Source: Thiosulfatimonas sediminis (lineage in GTDB: Bacteria > Pseudomonadota > Gammaproteobacteria > Thiomicrospirales > Thiomicrospiraceae). From it: 64,000 nucleotides of DNA. Shown here piece by piece: positions 37,219-46,153 of this stretch; positions within the stretch are counted from its first letter, which is position 1; each line of letters opens with the position of its first letter. The stretch is from assembly GCF_011398355.1 (NCBI RefSeq), contig NZ_AP021889.1:248001-312000 (forward strand), given 5' to 3'. A program made the translations under genes and the position numbers. The notes beneath the pieces are model-generated. The model saw only the letters and a program-made list of their open reading frames with translations. It was not told where the DNA came from and did no database searches.

Positions 37219-38979
37219 ATGAAGCAACAACTTGCGCAAATTTTGACCGATGTGGTGCAACAACTTAAAGATCAAGGTGTGATTCCGGAAGATGTCGCGC
37301 CGCGCATCCATGTTGAGAACACTCGCGATAAAGCGCATGGTGATTTTGCGAGTAATTTAGCGATGATGTTGACTAAGCAAGCTGGGATGCCGCCGCGTGA
37401 TTTGGCACAGAAAATCATCGAACTGTTGCAAGATAATCCGATTATCGACAAGGTAGAAATCGCTGGTCCTGGCTTTATTAACTTTTTTGTTAATGATTTC
37501 GCTAAGTTTGATGTGGTTGCAAAGGTATTTGCGCAAGGCGAAGATTTTGGTCGTTGTAATGTGGGTCAAGGCAAGTCTGTTTTGGTTGAGTTTGTATCGG
37601 CTAATCCAACCGGCCCATTGCACGTTGGGCATGGTCGTGGTGCAGCTTATGGTGCGAGTGTCGCGAATTTGTTGGATGCCGCAGGCTTTGTGGTGAGTCG
37701 TGAATATTACGTCAACGATGCTGGGCGGCAAATGGATATTTTGGCGACTTCGGTTTGGTTGCGTTATTTGGCGCAGTGCGGCGAGGAGATTGTTTTCCCA
37801 AGCAACGGTTATAAAGGCGATTATATTTTTGAGATTGCTGATGCACTGCGTTCGCAATTTTCTGAAATTTTGCAAAAACCCGCGTTTGAAGTGTTTGCAG
37901 GAATCATTCCGGATGAAGGGCAAGAAAACGGCGACAAAGAAAAGCATATTGATGCGTTGATTGAGAAAGCCAAACATTTGTTGGGCAGCCAATATTTTGC
38001 GGTATTGCAGCTTGCGATTAATGCCATTTTGGCGGACATTAAAGATGATTTGGAAGGTTTTCAAGTACGCTTTGATAATTGGTTTTCAGAGCGCTCGTTA
38101 ATGGATACTGGTGTGATTGATGCGGCCTTAGAGAAATTGCAGAAGGCCGGCAAAATTTATGAAAAAGACGGTGCTTTATGGTTCCGTTCGACCGATTATG
38201 GCGATGAAAAAGATCGCGTTGTCGTGCGCGATAACGGCTTGAAAACCTATTTTGCTTCTGATATTGCTTACCACTTTAATAAGCTGGAACGCGGTTTCGA
38301 TGTGTTGATTGATATTTGGGGTTCTGATCACCACGGGTATATTCCACGCGTACGCGCAGCCATGGATGCTATGGGAACCAATCCTGAACAGTTAGAAGTG
38401 TTGTTGGTGCAATTTGCGGTTTTGTATCGCGGTGCTGAAAAAGTCCAGATGTCAACGCGCAGTGGTCAGTTTGTGACTTTGCGTGAATTGCGTGATGAAG
38501 TCGGTGTGGATGCGGCGCGGTTCTTTTACGTGCAGCGTAAATCTGAGCAGCATATGGATTTTGATTTGGATTTGGCGAAGTCGCAATCCAATGATAATCC
38601 AGTGTATTACATTCAATATGCGCACGCGCGTATCTGTCGGGTGTTAGAACAAGTAATCGAAAAAGGGTATACGCTCGATCTTCAGCAGGGGATGAGTCAT
38701 TTGTCATTGCTGACCGCTGAACATGAAACCGCGTTGGCGATTGAGTTGGCCAAATATCCAGAAATTATTGCCCGTGCTGCGGTGGTGTATGAGCCACATC
38801 AGATTGCCTATTATTTAAAGGATTTGGCAAATGCATTGCACTCGTACTATAACGCTAGTCAGTTTATTGTGGAAGATGAGCCGTTACGACAAGCGCGTCT
38901 AACCCTAATCAGCGCGGTTAAGCAGGTGCTGAAGAATGGTTTAGCATTGTTGGATGTTTCTGCACCGCAATCTATGTGA
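37219..38979 (+). CDS. argS: Arginyl-tRNA synthetase
   Basis: About 586 residues from ATG 37219, with AAAGAGAA upstream. N-terminal additional domain for tRNA D-loop (~1-110), class I HIGH variant HVGHG in PTGPLHVGHGRGA, KMSKS variant KVQMSTR, and a DALR anticodon-binding C-terminus. Charges tRNA-Arg. The SPOR gene starts 28 bases after its stop, and is likely cotranscribed. Confidence 0.97.
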   Translation: MKQQLAQILTDVVQQLKDQGVIPEDVAPRIHVENTRDKAHGDFASNLAMMLTKQAGMPPRDLAQKIIELLQDNPIIDKVEIAGPGFINFFVNDFAKFDVVAKVFAQGEDFGRCNVGQGKSVLVEFVSANPTGPLHVGHGRGAAYGASVANLLDAAGFVVSREYYVNDAGRQMDILATSVWLRYLAQCGEEIVFPSNGYKGDYIFEIADALRSQFSEILQKPAFEVFAGIIPDEGQENGDKEKHIDALIEKAKHLLGSQYFAVLQLAINAILADIKDDLEGFQVRFDNWFSERSLMDTGVIDAALEKLQKAGKIYEKDGALWFRSTDYGDEKDRVVVRDNGLKTYFASDIAYHFNKLERGFDVLIDIWGSDHHGYIPRVRAAMDAMGTNPEQLEVLLVQFAVLYRGAEKVQMSTRSGQFVTLRELRDEVGVDAARFFYVQRKSEQHMDFDLDLAKSQSNDNPVYYIQYAHARICRVLEQVIEKGYTLDLQQGMSHLSLLTAEHETALAIELAKYPEIIARAAVVYEPHQIAYYLKDLANALHSYYNASQFIVEDEPLRQARLTLISAVKQVLKNGLALLDVSAPQSM

Positions 38980-39007
38980 TTTAGTCATTTTAAACTTAGG
39001 TAGTTGT

Positions 39008-39811
39008 ATGGCTCGCGATTATCGACCACGACAAGAAAAAATGCTCGACTCCCATTCTGCGCGGCAAACTCGGCATGATAAGCGTAGTGGTCGTCGTAGT
39101 TTGTGGCTGTCGATGCTATTAGTGCTGGCACTGTTTTTCTTAGGTTTTTGGGTGGTTACGCATTTTGCGAGTTTTGGCATTAAATCGAGCGAAAAAGCAG
39201 CTTTAACCCAGGCCCAAAATGCGGCGGCCTCAGCTGAGTTTCTCCTGCCGGACGGGCCGATAGAAACACATCAAGAGTTTAAAGCCGAGAGTCAGGTTAG
39301 TAGTGCTTCCTTGCCTAGAGATAAGGAGCCATTAGATTGGTTGCGCGAACCGACTCAGCCATCCTCGTCGGTGTCTTCGCTTGCGAAAGAAACGGTGGAT
39401 GAGGAGTCGAATGCCGGTATCTTTGTTGATGCTCTTCCGATGCCTGAAGCGGCGAAGTTGTATGCGGATCCGGAAATAACTTTTTACGGCACAATGAATG
39501 ACTTTGAGGTGATACCGGATGATACCACGCCGATTTCGGTTGCTTTAGACACGCCGAAATACCTTTTAGCGGGTGCTTTCTTTTCGAAAGAAGCCGCGCA
39601 ACGGGCTTTAAATCAATTAAGTCTGAAAGGCCAGAAGCTGTTTATGCGTGAGACGTGGAGTAAGAGCCGTAATCGCGCGGTTTATGTGTTATATACCGCG
39701 CCTTATACCAATCGGCTTGAGCTGAATGCCCGTAAAAATGAACTACGTGTTTTGAATGCTGGCGTTATGGAAAAAGATTATCAGTCTGAGGCTACAAAGC
39801 AAACGCCTTAA
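39008..39811 (+). CDS. SPOR-domain membrane protein (FtsN-like)
   Basis: About 267 residues from ATG 39008, with TTAGG upstream. Basic cytoplasmic N-terminus, a single membrane span (~33-55), a long low-complexity acidic/Ser linker and a C-terminal SPOR domain (~185-260: YLLAGAFFSKEAAQRAL). SPOR domains bind denuded peptidoglycan at the septum. The position after argS matches that of FtsN-like proteins in many gammaproteobacteria. Inner membrane, facing the periplasm. Confidence 0.85.
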   Translation: MARDYRPRQEKMLDSHSARQTRHDKRSGRRSLWLSMLLVLALFFLGFWVVTHFASFGIKSSEKAALTQAQNAAASAEFLLPDGPIETHQEFKAESQVSSASLPRDKEPLDWLREPTQPSSSVSSLAKETVDEESNAGIFVDALPMPEAAKLYADPEITFYGTMNDFEVIPDDTTPISVALDTPKYLLAGAFFSKEAAQRALNQLSLKGQKLFMRETWSKSRNRAVYVLYTAPYTNRLELNARKNELRVLNAGVMEKDYQSEATKQTP

Positions 39812-39824
39812 AGAACCGTGGGTA

Positions 39825-40856
39825 TTATTCGTCCTGTTCGGTTATAACGCGGTTGCGTCCTTCTCGTTTAGCTTGGTATAACGCTTTGTCGGCACGGGCA
39901 AATATGCTGTCTTGATTGTCTTGTTCAGGTTGCAGTTCGGCGATACCAAATGAGGCAGTAATCATTTTAATTTCTTGATTAGAATTTTTTAGCTTTAGAT
40001 GCGCACTGGAGACTTGGTTGCGTAAATCTTCTGCGCGCTGGTAGGCTTCTTGCAGTGTTGTGTTTTTAAGAATTAAGACAAATTCTTCACCGCCGTAACG
40101 AAAAATTTGCTCATTTGAGCCTTGGTTACGTTTGATGACCTTTGCAAAATAACGCAATACACTGTCACCGATAAGATGACCGTAGGTGTCGTTGAATTTC
40201 TTGAAATGGTCGATGTCGGTGATGACCAAACAGAATTTTGTTCCATACTCTTTGGCTTCTTCGAGTGCCTGTTCCATCGCCATATTGAGGGCTTTACGAT
40301 TCCCCACTTCGGTTAATTCATCTTGTAACGATTCGGTTTGAACGGCCAGAAGTTGTTGTCTGAGTTTCTGTATTTCTTGGGAGTTTTCCAACATCGCTTG
40401 TTGAAATTCGATATTGGTCTGTTGCATAGAGTTGGCTGTATTCAGCACATTACTGGTGATTTGGCGTACATCATCAATATTTAAATTTTGCTCTTTCAGA
40501 CGCGCGGTAGAGTCTTCCAGCTCGTGGGAATGGGTATCGAGTTTTTCGTTCCAAACATGGATTTTTTTGACCATCAAATTGATTAGTCGGCGGAGCGCCT
40601 TGTCAAATTCAGAAGTGGTCGTATCGACGGCAAAATAGTCGTTATAAAGACGGCGTCCAATCCGGTCGCTGTAGCCCATTTCATCTTTTAAGATGGCGTC
40701 CATCTCTTGTCGGAATTGCGGGTTATCGCCTTTATAGTATTGATACCAAAGGTAATAATTGAGCGGAATCGGATTAATGTCCTGTTCTTCAAATGCGGCT
40801 TTTATGTATTGAAAAAGACGTAGAGCAACCTTTGGACTGTCTTGGATGCGGTACAT
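39825..40856 (-). CDS. Diguanylate cyclase with alpha-helical N-terminal region
   Basis: 343 residues. Residues 1-~170 are helical with a coiled-coil stretch (~100-165) and no membrane segment; the GGDEF domain (~178-340) has intact RYGGEEF and DIDHFKKFND. Should make cyclic di-GMP in the cytoplasm. The N-terminal region, rich in aromatic residues around YYLWYQYYKG, is the likely sensor or oligomerisation part; I do not recognise its ligand. Converges on the SPOR gene with a 13-base gap. Confidence 0.88.
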   Translation of the reverse strand: MYRIQDSPKVALRLFQYIKAAFEEQDINPIPLNYYLWYQYYKGDNPQFRQEMDAILKDEMGYSDRIGRRLYNDYFAVDTTTSEFDKALRRLINLMVKKIHVWNEKLDTHSHELEDSTARLKEQNLNIDDVRQITSNVLNTANSMQQTNIEFQQAMLENSQEIQKLRQQLLAVQTESLQDELTEVGNRKALNMAMEQALEEAKEYGTKFCLVITDIDHFKKFNDTYGHLIGDSVLRYFAKVIKRNQGSNEQIFRYGGEEFVLILKNTTLQEAYQRAEDLRNQVSSAHLKLKNSNQEIKMITASFGIAELQPEQDNQDSIFARADKALYQAKREGRNRVITEQDE

Positions 40857-41329
40857 GGCTATTTCCCTTGTTTTTTTGTTATTTTAAGCAAACATATCAT
40901 CTTATAAAACTAAGCGGTAAGTAAATTCTACTTCTGGTTATCATTTTTTTGGTTTAGGGTCGCATTCATTTTATTAACGGCCTTTGTTTGTAAAATTTAA
41001 ATACAAAATCAATCACTCTTTTTTTAGATCAACCAAAGCGGGTTCGATTAGCAAAAATGAGTAGCAAGGCAGCGTATAGATATGGTCTCGACATCTGACA
41101 AAATTAGGCCGTAATGCTTAGGCTAATTTTATCTAGCTGTTATCCGCTGAAGGGATTCAGTCGCTCTGTATTTCCTAAAGATTAAAATCAATAATTTTAC
41201 GCTGTTGAGAACGCAAAAATACGTTCTTTAAAGGAAAAATTCCCCCAAAATCAACCCAGGTCATTTTTGCCCTAGCCTTAATGAAGTTGAGTGGGTATAG
41301 TTACGTTTAATCAAGCGTTAGGAGGCATA
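40857..41329. other. Long divergent intergenic region
   Basis: 473 bases between the diguanylate cyclase and ubiK. AT-rich. It contains an inverted repeat at 41100-41130: AAAATTA-g-GCC against GGCTAATTTT with a 10-base loop. I find no open frame, tRNA or recognised riboswitch. It could hold both divergent promoters or a small RNA ending at the hairpin. Confidence 0.45.
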
Positions 41330-41578
41330 ATGTTTAATCCTGCATTTATCGAAGAAGCGGCCAAAAAACTCGCTGAAGTTATTCCACCGGGGTTTGCTGA
41401 GTTACCCGAAGAAGGTAAGAAGCAGTTGCAACTTAATTTGCAGCGCGCGTTGGAGCGCTTAGAAATGGTTTCGCGTGAAGAGTTTGAGGTTCAAAAAGCG
41501 GTGTTGGCCAAAACCCGTGCCAAACTTGAAGCTTTAGAGGCGCGTGTCAATGAACTTGAACGCCAAGTAGACCTTTAA
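41330..41578 (+). CDS. ubiK: Ubiquinone biosynthesis accessory factor
   Basis: 82 residues from ATG 41330, set by a strong GGAGG seven bases upstream. The BMFP/YqiC pattern is clear: an amphipathic N-terminus (FNPAFIEEAAKKLAEVIP) and a C-terminal coiled coil (EEFEVQKAVLAKTRAKLEAL). UbiK binds UbiJ and lipids and helps the soluble Ubi complex make ubiquinone. 10 bases before the comM-like gene. Confidence 0.88.
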   Translation: MFNPAFIEEAAKKLAEVIPPGFAELPEEGKKQLQLNLQRALERLEMVSREEFEVQKAVLAKTRAKLEALEARVNELERQVDL

Positions 41579-41588
41579 GCATGTTTAT

Positions 41589-43121
41589 ATGGGGTTAGCC
41601 AGAGTTTATAGTCGAGCCATCTTGGGAATGGACGCACCGCGCGTCATTGTTGAGGTGCACGTTAGTTCCGGATTGCCCTGTTTATCGATTGTTGGCTTGC
41701 CGGAAGCTTCGGTTAAGGAGAGTAAAGAGCGGGTTCGCAGCGCTTTGCTGAACTCCGGATTTGAGATGCCTGCAAAACGAATCACCGTTAATTTGGCACC
41801 GGCAGATCTTCCCAAAACGGGCGGTCGCTATGACTTGGCCATTGCGATTGGTATCTTAATTGCGACTGAGCAAATCTCTGCGGTACTGAATCCACAAATC
41901 GAACTCTATGGTGAACTGGCTTTAACGGGCGAGTTAATGCCGGTGAATGGTCTATTACCTAGCTTATTGCAGTTAGCACATGATGAGGGCCAAGCTCTTA
42001 TTCCCGAGGCGAATCGTGCCGAGCAGCAGTTGTTAGCGCAAACTTCACCGCAGTTAAGTATCGCCTGCCCTGCAAGCTTACGGGAAGCCAGTTTATTTCT
42101 TGTTGGACAAGCTCCGTTCTCTGAAGAAGTTGTTCAGCAAAGGCAGTATTTTGATCAACCATATGAACTCTGTTTATCAGATGTACAAGGGCAGGTTCAG
42201 GCGAAACGCTTATTGGAGATTTGTGCGACTGGCAGTCATTCATTGTTGATGGTCGGTGAGCCTGGTGCGGGCAAAAGTATGTTGGCGGCACGCCTGATTA
42301 CTTTACTTCCCCCCTTAAATGAGCAACAAGCGTTACAGAATGCTTCTTTACGCTCATTGGCTGGCGGAGGCTTGGAAATTGAACGATTCTATCATCGTCC
42401 GTTTTTGTCGCCACATCACTCTGCTTCGGCCGCCGCGGTCATTGGTGGCGGAAAGTTTCCTAAGCCCGGCGCGATTTCTCTAGCCAATCACGGTGTGCTG
42501 TTTTTGGATGAGTTACCGGAGTTTAATCGTGATGTGTTAGAAGCGTTGCGTGAACCTTTGGAGACTGGTCGAGTTGATATTGCACGGGTACAACAGCAGG
42601 TTTCCTACCCTGCGCAGGTACAGTTAATTGCGGCTTTCAATCCGACTCCAAGCGGTTACTTTCCTGATGATCCTTTAGGACGCTGTAAAGATACGCCGGC
42701 ACAAATTTCACGTTATCTCAAAAAACTATCAGGCCCTTTGTTGGACCGAATTGATTGTCATCTTGAAGTTCCTGCGGTCAATATTGAATCTTTGCAGAGT
42801 GCCAGGCCGGATGGAGAGAGTAGTGCACAGATTCGTGCACGCGTTACGGTTAATCAGCAGCGTCAGTTTGCTCGACAAGCGTGTTTAAATGCGCATTTAT
42901 CCAATCGACAACTTAATAAGCTGGTTAAGCTCGATGCGAGTACCCAGGATTTGCTTGCTCAGTCGATTAAACGTTTTGGCCTGTCAGCACGCAGTTATTA
43001 TCGTATTTTACGTTTGGCATTAACCATTGCCGATATGGCGGGCTGTGACGGAGTGAAGATTGAGCATCTTGCCGAAGCGTTAAGCTACCGTCTTTCGCAG
43101 CGATTAGCGGATCTCTTTTAA
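41589..43121 (+). CDS. comM: ComM/YifB-family AAA+ helicase
   Basis: 510 residues. N-terminal Lon-protease-like domain (~20-170; degenerate), Mg-chelatase-type AAA+ domain with Walker A GEPGAGKSMLA (~220), Walker B VLFLDELPEF, and a C-terminal domain with RLALTIADMAG. ComM drives branch migration during natural transformation. Operon-like spacing with ubiK and the next membrane protein. Confidence 0.92.
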   Translation: MGLARVYSRAILGMDAPRVIVEVHVSSGLPCLSIVGLPEASVKESKERVRSALLNSGFEMPAKRITVNLAPADLPKTGGRYDLAIAIGILIATEQISAVLNPQIELYGELALTGELMPVNGLLPSLLQLAHDEGQALIPEANRAEQQLLAQTSPQLSIACPASLREASLFLVGQAPFSEEVVQQRQYFDQPYELCLSDVQGQVQAKRLLEICATGSHSLLMVGEPGAGKSMLAARLITLLPPLNEQQALQNASLRSLAGGGLEIERFYHRPFLSPHHSASAAAVIGGGKFPKPGAISLANHGVLFLDELPEFNRDVLEALREPLETGRVDIARVQQQVSYPAQVQLIAAFNPTPSGYFPDDPLGRCKDTPAQISRYLKKLSGPLLDRIDCHLEVPAVNIESLQSARPDGESSAQIRARVTVNQQRQFARQACLNAHLSNRQLNKLVKLDASTQDLLAQSIKRFGLSARSYYRILRLALTIADMAGCDGVKIEHLAEALSYRLSQRLADLF

Positions 43122-43126
43122 AGCGG

Positions 43127-43822
43127 ATGATAGAAAGTATTTATTTTGCGGCTCTGCTGACAGGATTTTTGGGTGGCGTGCACTGCCTAGGGATGTGTGG
43201 AGGAGTGGTCGGCGCTTTGGCTTTTAGTTTGGAAGTGCGTAATCAGTCGAGTTGGTGGCGGATGCTGCCGTTTCAGTTGGCTTATAATGCCGGACGAATT
43301 GCAAGTTACATGGTAATTGGTGCTTTGTTTGGCGCTTTGGGAATGTTACTCAATCACTCTTTGGCGAGTTTTTTGCCTTTGCAGCAAGGGTTACAGATGG
43401 CCGCTGGAATTTTTATGTTGGCACTTGGTTTGTATCTGGCTGGTTGGTGGAGAGGCTTGGTGCTGATTGAACTTGCTGGGCGGAGCCTGTGGCATAAATT
43501 GGCTCCATTTGCCCAACGAATGCGGACGGTTAAAAACTATCGACAGGCCGGCTTGTATGGCCTTGTATGGGGCTGGTTACCTTGTGGTTTGGTGTACAGT
43601 ATGTTGATACTGGCGTTAACCTCTGGCGGAGCCTTAGAGGGTGCATTGGTGATGCTGGCGTTTGGCTTAGGGACTCTGCCTAATTTGCTGTTGATGGGCG
43701 CATTCGCTTTCTTTTTTACTCGGTTAAGTCGTAATGTTTGGGTGAAAAGCATCGCGGGGCTATCGGTGATGATGATGGGGATTTATCAAATTTATCTTGC
43801 TTTCGTTGTTTCGATTGTTTGA
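43127..43822 (+). CDS. TauE/DsbD-like membrane protein (COG2836 type)
   Basis: 231 residues, about six membrane segments, with paired Cys motifs GGVHCLGMCGG (~17-27) and GWLPCGLVYS (~148). This family resembles the DsbD core and is frequent near cytochrome oxidase assembly and copper genes; proposed to carry electrons or metal across the inner membrane. Starts 5 bases after comM. Substrate not determinable. Confidence 0.8.
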   Translation: MIESIYFAALLTGFLGGVHCLGMCGGVVGALAFSLEVRNQSSWWRMLPFQLAYNAGRIASYMVIGALFGALGMLLNHSLASFLPLQQGLQMAAGIFMLALGLYLAGWWRGLVLIELAGRSLWHKLAPFAQRMRTVKNYRQAGLYGLVWGWLPCGLVYSMLILALTSGGALEGALVMLAFGLGTLPNLLLMGAFAFFFTRLSRNVWVKSIAGLSVMMMGIYQIYLAFVVSIV

Positions 43823-43960
43823 ACATTGATTTAATAAAGGCTGGTTAAGTAAGAAGGCTTTAGATAGAGCAAAGTGAGCATTGTTTTGTCGGAGATTTAT
43901 TCTGACTTTTCTTAGTTAAAACGCGGTCAGCACGATTGGTAAAACGTATTAAACGGTAAT

Positions 43961-43998
43961 AAAAAAGCCCGAGGTAAAAACGAACCTCAGGCTTTTTT
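43961..43998. terminator. Bidirectional terminator
   Basis: Stem AGCCCGAGGT (43966-43975) against ACCTCAGGCT, 8-base loop, flanked by A6 on one side and T6 on the other. One position is C-A on the plus transcript and U-G on the minus transcript, so it fits best as the terminator of the tolC-like gene. Confidence 0.88.
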
Positions 43999-44019
43999 GA
44001 TTTTTACCGCACTAAAAAT

Positions 44020-45348
44020 TTATTTTTGAGCAACGGTTTGGTCGTAGTTGACTTTGATGCCAAGGGTATCGACTAAGGTTCCCATTCCATTTTGCACACG
44101 GAATTTAGCAACCATGTAATCGGTTTCGCTAGTAATGAAACCGATTTTTGCACGAACGTATTCATCTTCGGTGTTCAATAGGTCAAGCAATGAGCGACGC
44201 CCTAGACTAAACTGTTGGCGATAACCTTTTAAGGTTTCCAAAGTGGAGTCAATTTGTTGTTGTTGGAAAATCAACTGTTCGCCTAGGAAGTTTGTTGCTT
44301 CCCATGCATAGCGTAGATTTTCAATCGTTTCACGACGAGTATTATTGCGTACTTCTGCAGATTGATAAATGTCGCTGGCAGTGCGGTCAATAATTGCTTG
44401 GTCTTTACCGCCGTTAAATAGGTTGTAACGTAAACGAAGCATTGCTTGGAAATCTTTGTATTCACCTTGAACACGGTTTACGTTGTCGTCATAAGTTTGT
44501 GAAATTTCAATATCAACGCGAGGATACATCAATTTATTCGCTGCTTGGTATTGTGCACGAGCTTCTGAAATATCCGCATTAGCTGAGCGCAATGTAGGGT
44601 GAAGCATCAGCGCAGTGTTAATCGCTTCTTCCAATGTATTTGGAATGTTGATGTCCATGTTCGGTTTTACCAAATCGCTATCAGGGAAACGGCCTAGAAC
44701 ACGGTGGAAACGAGTTAACACGTCTTGGTAGTTATTTTTCGATGCAGTTACATTCGCATTAGCCAATGCCAAACGAGCTTTTGCTTGATCAACTTCAACT
44801 TGGTTACCTACGCCCGCTTGGCTACGTTGAATAATCTGGTCAAGAATGCGTTCATGAGTTAAACGGTTTTCTTCGGCAAGATTAAGCAACTGTTGCTCTT
44901 TAAGAAGGTTCATGTAAGAGGTAACCATATCCAAAGCGATTTTGTTTGCTGCAGCTTCGGTAGCATGTCGCGATGATTCTAAACGCGCTTCTTGGCGTTT
45001 AATTTCATTTTGAGTGCCAAAACCTTCAAATAAGTTTTGAGTAACACGAATGGACGCTTCACGACGTGTTTCATCCCAATCGGTAGCGAAAGCATCGGCT
45101 TCGATTTTTTCTTTGCCAATACCGGCTGCTAAGTCAACAGAAGGAAGCCAGCCGCCTTCAGCACCACGAAGATCTGCTTGCACACCTTGCTTTTCTTTAA
45201 CCTGTTGACGGAATTCTGGGCTATGTAAGATTGCATCTTCAACGGTTGGTACTAACTCAATTGCTTGCGCAGAAGTCGAGAAACCATTGATTGCTATCAC
45301 ACTGCTTAGTGCGAGAAGTAGTTTTGGTATGCGTTTGTTCATAATCAT
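44020..45348 (-). CDS. TolC-family type I secretion outer-membrane protein (LapE-like)
   Basis: 442 residues; signal peptide ending STSAQA (~29). Two repeats of the outer membrane efflux protein fold with long coiled-coil helices; NLFEG and NLFNGG strand motifs. It forms the outer-membrane tunnel for the secretion system whose adaptor and ABC transporter lie just upstream. Split from them only by the LuxR-type regulator. Terminator at 43961. Confidence 0.92.
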   Translation of the reverse strand: MIMNKRIPKLLLALSSVIAINGFSTSAQAIELVPTVEDAILHSPEFRQQVKEKQGVQADLRGAEGGWLPSVDLAAGIGKEKIEADAFATDWDETRREASIRVTQNLFEGFGTQNEIKRQEARLESSRHATEAAANKIALDMVTSYMNLLKEQQLLNLAEENRLTHERILDQIIQRSQAGVGNQVEVDQAKARLALANANVTASKNNYQDVLTRFHRVLGRFPDSDLVKPNMDINIPNTLEEAINTALMLHPTLRSANADISEARAQYQAANKLMYPRVDIEISQTYDDNVNRVQGEYKDFQAMLRLRYNLFNGGKDQAIIDRTASDIYQSAEVRNNTRRETIENLRYAWEATNFLGEQLIFQQQQIDSTLETLKGYRQQFSLGRRSLLDLLNTEDEYVRAKIGFITSETDYMVAKFRVQNGMGTLVDTLGIKVNYDQTVAQK

Positions 45349-45398
45349 CGTCTCTGTCAGTCCAAAATCTAATGTATTTAAAGAGTAAGTTTGTTAGT

Positions 45399-46004
45399 TT
45401 ACGACCAATTTTTTATTTTTAAAACTAGAGAAAGTCGGTCTGTCACTTCTAGTTTTTCAAAGACATTCCGCAGATGCGCTTTAACGGTTCTTTCGGTAAT
45501 GCCAAGTTTCTCAGCTATTTCGCGGTTGCTCATCGATTCTAAAACGAGGTTAGTCGTTTCAATTTCTCTATCAGTCAGCGACTTTTGCCATTCGTTATTT
45601 GGCAGTTTATTTTGCAATAACGAAGCAAACATCGCTTGCATAATTGACGGCCCAAGCCAGATACTGCCGGCTTTTACGGTAGAAATAATTTGTTCAATAC
45701 GCGGTTTAGCAGCGAAAGTATTGGCATAACCACGAACACCATTCTGGAATAACCTGATGCCTTCGGCATCGTTGGGTGTATTACTCAGCGCGACAATGCC
45801 TAAGCCTAATTTAGCAAATTCAATAATATTGTTAACTGTAACATCATCATTTATTTGAATAAATAGTAATTGCTGTTCACTCTGACTGCCCAGTAGTTGG
45901 GTTAATTGGGCTAAACTTTCAACCTCAAAACATTCATCCTCGCAAACCGTTAACCAGTTATGCCGCGCATTCTGGTCTTTAATAAACAGTAAAAGAGGTT
46001 TCAT
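45399..46004 (-). CDS. LuxR-type regulator with pseudo-receiver domain
   Basis: 201 residues. C-terminal LuxR helix-turn-helix (~140-200: LTDREIETTNLVLESMSNREIAEKLGI). The N-terminal half has receiver topology but the acidic pair is missing (FIKDQ) and the acceptor position in LLFIQINDD has no proper Asp-x-x-P site. So it is likely not controlled by phosphorylation. Embedded between the adaptor and TolC genes on the same strand, it probably regulates this secretion locus. Confidence 0.85.
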   Translation of the reverse strand: MKPLLLFIKDQNARHNWLTVCEDECFEVESLAQLTQLLGSQSEQQLLFIQINDDVTVNNIIEFAKLGLGIVALSNTPNDAEGIRLFQNGVRGYANTFAAKPRIEQIISTVKAGSIWLGPSIMQAMFASLLQNKLPNNEWQKSLTDREIETTNLVLESMSNREIAEKLGITERTVKAHLRNVFEKLEVTDRLSLVLKIKNWS

Positions 46005-46153
46005 CTACAATCGTACCAATATTTTATATGTAAAATGTTGCCATATGCAATGCGTAGAATAGCCTACAGAATTACAAGATGGTAGCTTTTCTTGCCCAAA
46101 ATCACTAATTAATATTATTAATATGTTTATTTTTACGTAGTGATCGTCCGATT

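Noticed and set aside
41038-41052. GGGTTCGATTAG resembling a tRNA T-loop
   Set aside because: No matching acceptor stem, anticodon arm or CCA end around it.
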